Assembly: GCF_900496995.4 (NCBI RefSeq)
Contig: NC_044029.1
Coordinates: 6,138,001-6,202,000 of the forward strand
DNA length: 64,000 bases
Direction: 5' to 3'
Source: Aquila chrysaetos chrysaetos
Lineage: Eukaryota; Chordata; Aves; Accipitriformes; Accipitridae
This document shows positions 51,854-61,351 of this stretch, in pieces. Numbering within the stretch: the stretch's first letter is position 1; each line of letters starts with the position of its first letter. The position numbers were made by a program, and so were the translations under genes. The notes beneath the pieces are model-generated. The model saw nothing but the letters and a program-made list of their open reading frames with translations. It did no database searches and was not told the DNA's origin.

Positions 51854-52088
51854 TTTTCTGACTGTCACACCGCCAGTAGACTGATTTATCTGTCCTTTGG
51901 GAAAACTCTGGGACAGGATTTGAGAGGTCACTGGTCTCAGCGGATGTCTGTGCCACATTCTGAAGCACAAAGAGCAAGAGATTTTGGAGGATCAGAAAAG
52001 AGTTGCGCAACAAAAATTTGGTGATCATTTCTGTGGTAGCAGAAATCTTCTACATAGACTCCTTATACGCTGTCTGTGGAGTTACGAC
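51854..52088 (-). CDS. Candidate exon with signal-peptide-like start (speculative)
   Basis: Read on the minus strand, a good acceptor (TTTCTTTCTGTGCAG) at 52089 opens a segment that contains an ATG at 52028 and ends at an AAAA|GTAAGC donor at 51854/51853. From that ATG the peptide has a basic start (MITKFLLRN), a hydrophobic core (LILQNLLLFVL) and a plausible signal-peptidase site after QTSA. A hydrophilic stretch containing VYWRCDSQK follows. This is the layout of a first coding exon of a secreted or membrane protein. A minimal ATG-TAG upstream ORF lies in the presumed 5' UTR. No family was recognised and no downstream exons were found, so chance is possible. Confidence 0.25.
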
Positions 52089-52637
52089 CTGCACAGAAAG
52101 AAATAAAAGCAAGAGATAACAGGACCGCATATCCCTTAAAACTGCACACCTTGAGTCGGCACATCGTTTCTTATTCACCAATACGGAGACGGCTGGACTA
52201 GAGCCTGGAGCTGTGTTCACGACTCTGGGGAGTTTCCTCTGTGAAGTCTGGGGCAGCAGGGCTGCTGTAGGAGCGTGCTGGGAAGCCCAAGGGGGTTGTC
52301 GGTGCCTCGGGTCCTCCTCGTGAGGGTCTGGCAGCCGGTGCCCTCCTGGGAGCCCATCCGGACCGGTGAGCTCCGCAGGCTCTGCCGTGCCGTCCACCGT
52401 GGCCCGCAGCAGGTCCTTCCCTATCCTGAAGTATTGATGAAGCAATCCAGCAGGAAGAACCTCACGGGGAGGCTCCTCTCTTGTTTGTCTGTGCTCCTTC
52501 CCTGATGAATTTGCAGGTAGGACAGATGGTGGTTGTACAGGTGACAGACTCTGCTCTGCACTTCGGGTGGCACTGGTGCCAACTCGAACCAACCTCCAGC
52601 GGGAAGAAACAGAAAAAGACACCCATGCTATTCCCAC
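52050..52637 (-). other. GC-rich, CpG-enriched segment with a 195-codon ORF
   Basis: The core at about 52170-52480 is near 60 percent GC with roughly sixteen CpGs, unlike its AT-rich flanks. A minus-strand frame of 195 codons runs across it. It is Pro/Arg/Glu-rich, has no recognised domain, and another long frame overlaps it on the plus strand, as expected for GC-rich sequence. The position just upstream of the candidate exon at 51854-52088 would fit a promoter or 5' exon for a minus-strand transcript. I do not call the ORF itself as a gene. Confidence 0.4.
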
Positions 52638-54284
52638 TGCTAGGGAACATTACCTGCTATTACTGTTTGTGTAAGAATGATAACTTGGCTATTAAAAGAA
52701 GTAAATAAAATAGAAATGCCTGTGCTGAACAGTGTGTTGATACCATCAGCCTGGATATCAGGAAATGTCAGGTTAGAGTCAACAGAAAATATGTGGTCAA
52801 AATCTGTGCTGCTGAAGGTGTGATCTCAGAACAATGAGCTCTATATCTAGGAAACAGAGAATAAAAATAACCTCATGTCAGCTTCTTTATGAAGTAAGGC
52901 ACAAGCCTGGATACAAAGAATGCTCTGCCCATGCTCGGAGTAAGTTTGCTCTGCCATTTTTAAGCAACGGTCCTACACTGAATATAAATGCATACATAAC
53001 TCTGAGCTCTTCAATATTGTCCAAAAGACAACTGCTGGCTGAGTAGAAACCTAACAGAGAGTGACAGAGCTGGGGAGCAAGTAGAGCAGAACCTCTCTCA
53101 GCAGGCCCCATCTGCACTGTGGGGACTGTACCTGTGGTGTTGATTTGAGTCAGCAGACCGGGGAAAAGACAGATAATAGGATTTGTCTTTTGTTTAATAG
53201 AGGGAATAGTGAGGTTTATGTCATTGGGAGGGAGATTTTTCCAACATTTTGGAATTTACAGGCCATTGGACAGCAGGAGTTCTGAGGTTTTATTGAATGA
53301 GATACACAGCAAGTAAAATGTTCTACATGAATTAGATTTTTATCTGAGTCCTGATTAGTTACGTGTTTTGAATATTCTCAGGCTTGAGTAGAATTGGTTT
53401 ACTTTTCCTTCTCACCTTCCATTACGTTGTCTCCGTATACTTAGTGATTTTCCATACTTCTTCCCAAGATTCAACAGTGTCCTCTAAACTCCCCTTAGAC
53501 ATTTTGAAAAATGTTTCTCCAACCCAATTACCCTAACGTAGAAGTAAGGACAAGACTTTCCACCACCTTTGGTGAAGTGATAGAGCTGTTCAGCTCGCCC
53601 CCACCAAACAATGTCATTGTTTCCCATTAGCCAAAAATGGCCTGTGGAGGGGGAAAGGGCAGAGAATTATAAAGGAAGTTTGGAAAAGTATCCCTACAGG
53701 ACAAAGAAAGGTTCCGCTTCCTAATGAGACCGATGAGCAAAGCAGCTGCTAGAACAGTATTGTACCCAAGAGGCTTGAACTACACAGAGAACCCCAGCAC
53801 TTGTGGAATGCAATCCACCAAGCAACCCTTCAGTTCTCTGACCAGTGTCAGTTTCTGGAGCTTAAACCCTTGGGGGCATGTGCCACAAGGTCATAAGCAT
53901 CCAGCCTACGTCAGCAGACCTCTATAAATTTTACTCATCTGCCAAATTCTTACTGTATAAGTCAATGAGGTCTGCAGGTTTCTAAACAGCTTTCAGCTTG
54001 CTTGCCCTCACATTAAATGCAAGATAATGCATCTGACTGCTTAAAGGTTTTATTGTCAAGGCATAAAACTTTTTCCAAATTATTGCCTTTTATTTTCCAG
54101 GTTGTAAAGTGTTCAAATAAGCAAATCTGATTTGATTTTACCATATTCTATTGCTCCATGACTAATTTACTTTTATTGCTTCATAAATGAACTCCGTGGA
54201 CGTTTTACTTAGTTCCGAGTGCATTTTTTATGAAAGTACTCTATAAAGTTTTGTTTGTAGAGTGATAATATTGAACATGTTGGC
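52638..54284. other. No gene recognised
   Basis: Ordinary AT-rich sequence without recognised repeats, RNA genes or convincing frames. Confidence 0.6.
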
Positions 54285-54763
54285 ATAAGCTACAAAGTCC
54301 TAAATGGTCTGGGACCTGTTTTTTTCTTTCCTTTATATTTTAAGCCATTGAGTTTACCTGGAGCGTTTCTGTTGTCAGTTCCAGTTTCACTAATGGACAG
54401 GAAAATATTTGCTGTGAAGAATGCTCAGCTCTAGAACTTGTTTCCCAGCTGGACTGCTAGTCCTACCGGCCTTTAGGGCACAGAGCAAAGCTTATCTGTT
54501 TACCTGCGCTTCTTCCTAAGAAAAATCCATGGAGCTTGTTATCTTTGCAGACTTAGTGGGGAAATTGGTTAGACCTGAATTTCCTAGAGGGCTTTTGTGC
54601 TCTCGGATACTAATTAGCTTCGGGATTCTCTTTTCTCTAGCAGTTGTTGGTAATATGTTGTGAATTATTTATTAGGCTTTTTGTGAATGTAAATCCACCC
54701 AGATGCTTGGGCAGTGGGCACATGTTTTATAGATATGAATGCAAATCAATAAATAAATAGCTG
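54285..54763 (+). mobile_element. Ancient LINE 3' relic (L2/L3/CR1 clade)
   Basis: AAAGTCCTAAATGGTCTGGG corresponds to the KALNGLGP motif near the ORF2 C-terminus of L2/L3-type LINEs. About 180 bases on, CCGGCCTTTAGGGCACAGAG followed by CAAAGCTTATCTGTTTA matches the FKxxLKTxLF ending. A 3' tail around 54683-54763 has CACCCAGATGCTTGGGCAG and ends in AATAAATAAAT, like the tails of these elements in reptiles. The reading frame is broken throughout, as expected of a very old insertion. The family name cannot be settled by eye. Confidence 0.5.
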
Positions 54764-57357
54764 TGAGTGCTTCTCTGTAGAGGAGAATCAGGAAATGATC
54801 AGAAGAATGGGAAAAAAAAAACAGAAGGAGTATTTTGACACTGAGAGCCTTTTTTGGCTGGTGTCATAGCTTTTTTTTCCCTCAATATCCTCTGACTTCT
54901 ATTGTGGTATTATTTCCTAATAAACCATGTCAGCACTGTAAGGGGCAGGTGCCATGGTGCCATTTGCAGAAGAACTTCAAATGGATTGCATTTTGCAGAG
55001 TGATATGGACATATTGATTACAAGGACACACCCAATAAAAGTCGTCTCCATTCAAAATGTTTTACCTTCAAAGTCCAGGTGCAAGGCCTTGAGCTTTATA
55101 AAGAATATTTTATACCACAGACATAGCCTTCTTTTCTCTGTGCAAATGATCCAAGAGCAGATATGGGTACTTTTACTCATCATTTACAGCTGTCCAACAA
55201 ATATTCCCTGTGAATGTATTTCAGACTACAGGTGGTTCATGAACTATTCAACTATTTTTGACTATAAGCTTCTCTCAAGGCTCTGACTCACATTCACTAA
55301 GCAAACAGCTGTGGTGGCTAAGACCTTACTGCTTCTTCTCCCCCTATCCCAGCTGTTTGTTACTGACCCTTTGCCAGAAATTCTTGCTCCTGTTCCAGAT
55401 ACAGCAAAACCTGCTGCACCTCAGCTGCTCCAGTTCATAATCTGGCGTCTTACTGCAAAACAACTTCTATTGCTAAGTTAAGCTCATGTACAGGACTGTA
55501 AAATGGAACAGCTGAGGTGCAGTAAAATGCTCTATTCTGCCAGCTCTGCAATTGGAGGCCGTACCTCCTTGAAAGAAGTGCTGATTTAACTAGTTCAGCA
55601 AGACCTACCAGAGCTTGTCTGTCAGTGTTCTCCTGACCATGTACCAGCCACCGCATTTCTTTTAGATGTCTAAAAACATTAGAATCAAAGTTAAGAACTT
55701 TTGATGCATGTAATAACGCCAACTACAGTAACACCACTACAGCATTTGACAACTTTTGTCACCTGCATGGGTGTTATGTATGTATTTGTTTAAAGAGTAG
55801 GAATTCTCTACTCTTCAAAGAAACAAACACCCCAAATTCATTGAGAAGCAAGGACATATGAACTTATGAACATAAGATGGGGAAAGTGAATCAGAATGTG
55901 CAAAACTATTCTCAAATTGTTACCCACATCTACCTCAAGCTTAGTTGAAATATAAACTGTTTAAAACTGGCTGGGGGAAAACTAGCAAATTAAAAGAGTA
56001 CTGTGGAAATAGAAAGGGCATAAATCCTAGCCATACACTAACAGTAAAGTGAAACCATACATTTGTTCATATCAGGTTTCTGAATGTAAAATATTAAAGT
56101 GAACGGGAAAAAAAATCTTGGTGGTTTTTATCCGTTCAGTGTAAGTGAAACACGTAAAGGATGTTTGTGCAAAAATAGCTACTCTGATTTAGGTGACTAT
56201 TAGGTACAGTACATATTCTCAGGGATGTTCCATTTAGATTTGCTCTGTAGCTACCTGTGCACAAGGGAAGGTCCTACGCAGCATGTATCACTCTTGTTCC
56301 CTTAATGGATTGCACAAGGATTAGAGCAGCGAAGAATTCGGTCAGATATGTGTGTTTCCATGGGAAGAAAATAACTTCAACTCCAACTGAAGTCAATCTC
56401 TTATTATACTTCAAAAGGTGGAAAACATCCAGACAGAGAATTCCCAGGATAGGAATCAGTTGTTCTTTATAAATAGGACAGTAAAATGCAGCACTATGTT
56501 GAATTAACACTCACCAGACAAACAGGACAATCACTGAAACACAGCCCAATTTGCATTGTTTTACAAACATAATGTGCTGTGAAGTAGACTAAAGCAGCTG
56601 TTACTTAGAATCAAACTGAAGAGAAATTCAAATGATTTATACTGTTAGACCTTTCTCCATTAACAGCTGCTTCAGACCTTTTGCCCTGAGGGAAAATACA
56701 GATGGATTTTGCAATACAAAAAGCACAATACATTGGACTTCAATTATTGGAAATAACAAAGTTTTTAACAAGGAAAGATTAATACTGATGATGCAGCTTA
56801 ATAAGATTTTCATGAAAACAAATTACTTTTTCTAGCATGCTCACAGCTTGGGATATAGGCATGTTGGGTATATAATTACTCTAATTACAGGGAAAATTGA
56901 AGGAATTTGGCTATAATTGCCCATTATCTGGTTGTCCTGAACATGATAGTCACCACACCTATTTTTGCAACAGCAGATTTCCAAAGGGCAATACCATACT
57001 GGTGACTCTCCATTCTGCTATATGGTTATTGATTATGCTTCCAGCTTACAAGAATTAGTGCTTTCTGAATGTAGTCCCATCCTCCAGCACTCACTTCTTC
57101 TGATGCTGTGCCTTTTACTTCAACTAGGAGATACATGAAGAAAGGAAAAGGTGTAACCACATTTATTATTTACCTACAACACGTTTTCTATGTTGTGTTA
57201 CTGCTGCACTTCTTATTTACAACAACTTTCCACATAAAAAGTCCACAAAGCAAAAGCTTTTATTTGTTCCTGGAGCAAGGTGGAGCCTTTAAAGCACAAA
57301 GTTTTAGAAAAGGGTATATTTTGTCTTTTCTTAAACTTTCCTTTGGACCCTGAAATT
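54764..57357. other. No gene recognised
   Basis: AT-rich sequence. No convincing frame, RNA gene or repeat was identified; the stretch at about 56,840-56,960 is strongly AT-rich. Confidence 0.6.
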
Positions 57358-57560
57358 ACAGAATCACAAAATGGCTGAAGTTGGCAGGGACCTCTGGAGA
57401 TCGTCTAGTCCAACCCTACAACTAAAGCAGCTTGCTCAGGACCATGACCAGTTGAGTTCTGAATATCTGTAGGAATGGAGACTCCACAATGTCTCTGGAC
57501 AACCTCTTCCAGTTGTTGTTCAACCACTTTTACAATAAAAATATTTTTTCTTATGCATAT
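57358..57560 (-). mobile_element. CR1 LINE 3' fragment
   Basis: The plus strand begins ACAGAATCACAAAATGG, then AAGTTGGCAGGGACCTCTGG and AGATCGTCTAGTCCAACCC. This is the complement of the CR1 3' region GGTTGGACTAGATGATCTCC...CCATTCTGTGATTCTGT. It continues through the ATGGAGACTCCACAATGTCT and CAATAAAAATATTTTTTCTTA blocks and then loses similarity. It belongs to the same 3' type as the copy at 31.3 kb, distinct from the ATTCTATG-type copies. Confidence 0.9.
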
Positions 57561-59997
57561 AGCTACCCACAGTAAATACAGATTAATGAAAACATGTAAT
57601 ATCTTGACTACTGTTAATAGAGTAATCTTTCTATTGAGTTTCATTTTTGCTTCCACAGCTTATGGACTCAACCATTAGTCTGCTTTTGTTACCCTCATCT
57701 ATAACCCTCAGTGGATCCAGTCAACCCTATTTAAGTTAGACACTCTTGCATTTTATTCAGTGGGAGTGAGATTTTGTACCAGGGAAATAAAACCTAGAGC
57801 AACTATTCTGCTTTTTACACTACCTACAAATAGAATTTGGCTGGTCCTATCTAACTTAAAACATGCCTCAATTACTATCAAATTCTTAGCTTCAAAATGT
57901 GATATGCTTCATGGGAAAAATAGGCAACAACTAGCAAATATACCTAGCTACAGCACGTTAGGGGTCCTCCTGAGGTCAGTTCGGAAAAAAGAAGTACGTA
58001 ACTAATGTATTTCTGTAAGGAACCATCTGACTTCCTGGTTAAGTTTTCAAGTCACTGGAACAATCCCATAAGGAAATTCTGGACATTGCAACAGCTTTGC
58101 TTACTGTGTACCCTTTCATAGCATCAAGCAGTCCAGACAGTAAAACAAAATCAGACCCGCAGAAATGCCAAAAATCTCATCTCAGTTATACAAGACTACA
58201 CTAGACTTGGAATAAAAGAATTTGGACTTTCAAACTCATTTTCCACCATGTAGCATGTATCATTCAAAACAGCAGAAGGGCCACAGGTTAGGACAGGCCT
58301 GTGAAATCTTTCTATGAGCTCAGAAGATGTGCCATCACTGTTGTTCTGTCTCTTAGAAGGATTGTCTGGAGGTACAAATACTCATGTATTTTCCTAGAGC
58401 GAAAACCTACCATTGCCAATTCCACGTTGCCCAGAAGGGATCTAAAATTTGCCATCAAAAAAAAGTTGGATCACCTTGATTAGAACAACTGACATTTATT
58501 TATTTATTAAAAATCAGGAATGAGATTCAGCTCCCATAGAAGCTCATCGGTGTATCTGCATGGTCTTTTATGGAAGAAGTATAAGATCTTAAATAAACTC
58601 TTGATGCAGTAGACAGCTGTCTGAAAAAAAACAGGGAATACCTGGACTTTTTATTAGACAACTATAGCTTACTATTTCAGAATGTGTTGCACCCCCAGTG
58701 ATCGGAAGGACAAACAAACTGACCCAAGAGATCCACTTTGCTTCTCACTTCTAGGACGAGGCTGCTGTCACACAGTGGCATGGATTTGCGGTATGTTTAG
58801 AGTCAGCACACCGGGCGGGCATACAGAGGGTGAGAAGACAAGGTAGCACTTGATGTGTGCTGGGCTCCAGTCATCCAGAGACCCAAGCACTAATATTCTC
58901 CAAAAGAAAGGCAAACCTATGAAAAGCGTATGTATTTATACAGCAAGCGCAGCTAGGGAAGCCAACTGGCAGCTCTGCCTGCATGTCTGCTCCCTGGGAG
59001 AGCGTAACCAGTTAGGCAGCTGCAGGAGCCTGGCAGGCTTTTCCCCCCCAACCCTATCAACACCATTCTCACAGGAAAGGAGAAGAAAGGAAGGAAAATT
59101 GAATAATTGAATATAGCTCTCTCCATAGACCTGTGCCCTGAGCAAACGGATGATACCTCTCTGCCTCCTCCCAACCTGCTCCTTGTCCCTGGAGCAGCTT
59201 TCCTGGGTCAGTAACAGACCGTGCCATCTGCCCTGGCTGGGAGGAAGGAGGTGGAAACCCCAGGGGAGCAGACATAGCCTGGGAGGAGGTGAAACTGCTA
59301 TGTAAAAGCCAAAATGCTGGGGGTGAGCTCTGGTTTGAGTCATGAGCAGAAGGACAAAGCAGAGCAACACGAATGTTATTAAGGTGGATACACGCCCAAC
59401 GGGAAGCAGCCAAAATGCCCTTTTAAGTGTCACTGCACAGTAACACAGCTGGCCAGTACCTGCAAGCCAGTTTCACAGGCAATGATACCTTTATCCTTTA
59501 CAAAGCCTGCAAAGCGTCTCCTCCGAGGGCTTTCCTCCCAGCGCCCTGAAGGCATTCAAGCCACTGCTGCGTTCTTACACTTGTGCTCTCTTCCTTCCAC
59601 CTTCCACCTCCCCAGCCCATCTTAGGCCTTAGGAGCTATAATACAGGTATTTGTTTAGTGGTTTGGTTTAGCTCTTCTAAACAGGCGAGAAAGTAAACCT
59701 GAGCTTTTAGCAGCATGACTCACTTGAAAGCTAGTTTTCGTGCCCAGCACAATAGCTGAAGTCAGGATCCGTTTTGCATGTGCTGTAAAAGAGGGTTCAC
59801 AGCTACTGTGCTGTAGGAGGATGGTAGGGGAGCAGGTAATTACAGCCCACACGTACAGGTATCCTCATGCCCTGCCAGGCTTCTGCAGAAGCCTTTTTTC
59901 TGGGATTTCTGTGCTCCTGCAGATGGGAATGATGGAGGATTTATAGCAGTCCTCGGGAGGGGCATGGGGCTTGAGGATTTGGAGACATAAGGACAAA
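57561..59997. other. No gene recognised
   Basis: Mixed sequence with a short TTTA repeat at about 58493-58509. The 165-codon minus-strand frame at 58936-59433 overlaps another frame on the same strand and shows no domain. Confidence 0.6.
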
Positions 59998-60036
59998 TTC
60001 TTCTCTTCAATCCACGTGGTGGATTGAAGAGAAGAA
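59998..60036. repeat. Perfect 18-bp inverted repeat (hairpin)
   Basis: The left arm 59998-60015 is exactly complementary to the right arm 60019-60036, with a three-base spacer GTG. The centre contains the E-box CACGTG (60013-60018) within CCACGTGG. Two further pairs extend the stem outward after one mismatch. The arms are pure purine/pyrimidine except near the loop. The stem is too short for a typical microRNA precursor. It could form a cruciform or be the scar of a template-switch event. Confidence 0.95.
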
Positions 60037-60100
60037 ATTAGCCGTATGAAATAAAGACAGGTACTGTGACTCTTTCTCGTAGGTAAATATTTCTTTAATC

Positions 60101-60116
60101 TTTTTTTTTTTTTTTT
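60101..60116 (+). repeat. Poly-T tract
   Basis: An uninterrupted run of 16 T residues. Confidence 0.9.
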
Positions 60117-61069
60117 CTGAGGGTTATTTTTTGGTACATCCAGCTGTGGCCTGTAGCAGAAAGGAATATCTCATAATGAGCTCTGTTATAAATGGCTCTG
60201 AAACACAGAGTGTTGGAATGCCACTAAAAATATTTTGTCTGTGGCTTTTGCTAAGGCTCAGCTCCTCAGGAAATACTTTCATTGTTTAATGCTGTCATTT
60301 TGTACATATCCAATATTTTCTTAATCTGTCACTGGGAATAGTTTATTTATAACAAGCTTATTTTCCAATTGCATGCTGTAAATATGTCTTAACAGTCTTG
60401 CCAAAAACACTAACTATTCACTATAACTACTCAGTTATAGACATTTAACCAGTTTATTAGCTTTTAAAAATACCAGAAGTATGTGTCAAATCCTCCCTTA
60501 CCCCCCTTTTTTTCCACTGAAATAGTGGACATACAAGTTTGGGTCAGGAGTCACTCTGTTGGTTAAACACAGTTATAAAAATGAAGGACTGATTGTGTCT
60601 CTAGATTTGGCCCCGAGTTTGTCATTCACATCTCTCCAGAAGTAATTCCAAGGGGCAGTGGGACTTAAAGCCACTTACTCCATGTTTCTTCCTTGCTCCT
60701 TAAAAAATTGCCACTAGCCTATAATAAAAGCAACTTATGGCAACTATAACACAAGAAGTCCAGCTGCTCTTGATGTGAAATTCTGGGGGAGACTCCAGTG
60801 CCATCATTAGGGCGTCTCTTGTTCTCCCCTGGAAGATGTGAAGGGAGAGAAAAAGGCCCTCTGTTTCTTATGTCTCAGGGTTATTAAATAGATTGCCTGC
60901 TGAATTTTACAGCTGGCAACCAGGTAAGGCTTATAAAACGTGTTTCATAAGCAGCACATCCCATAGCATGTATTCTGCAACGGGATCCTGTTTGTTTGGA
61001 GGAGCTAACTGATCAAAATTAGCTCTTTTTAGAGTCTTGTACTCTTTGAATGTTATTAAGTCTATATAC

Positions 61070-61092
61070 GCGTGTGTGTGCATGTGTGTGCG
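61070..61092 (+). repeat. (TG)n microsatellite, short
   Basis: TG dinucleotides with CG and CA interruptions, preceded by alternating TATA sequence. Confidence 0.85.
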
Positions 61093-61295
61093 TCTATGTA
61101 GAGAATAAAAATGAAGCTATGTGGAATACAGAGAACTTGTTGAAACATTCATACGTCTGCCAGCAAGTCTGCTGACAGTTTGGGGTTTTTAAATATATTT
61201 ACACAGCTGTAATATATATACTTTTATGGGGAACATTTTCCATCATTAGCTTTCCAACAGGTTAAGAAGGTTATTCATAGATATATCTACACACA

Positions 61296-61351
61296 ATGAG
61301 CCTAATTCTGGTCTCAGCTGTAACAGTGTAAATCCAGAGTCACTCCATTAA
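61296..61351 (+). mobile_element. Possible ancient sauropsid repeat fragment
   Basis: GAGCCTAATTCTGGTCTCAG, then GTGTAAATCCAGAGTCACTC and CATTAAA, resembles a phrase (TTCTGGTCTCA...GTGTAAATCCAGAGTCACTCCATTGA) that I associate with an old dispersed repeat in turtles and crocodilians. I cannot name the family. This rests on recall, not alignment. Confidence 0.3.
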
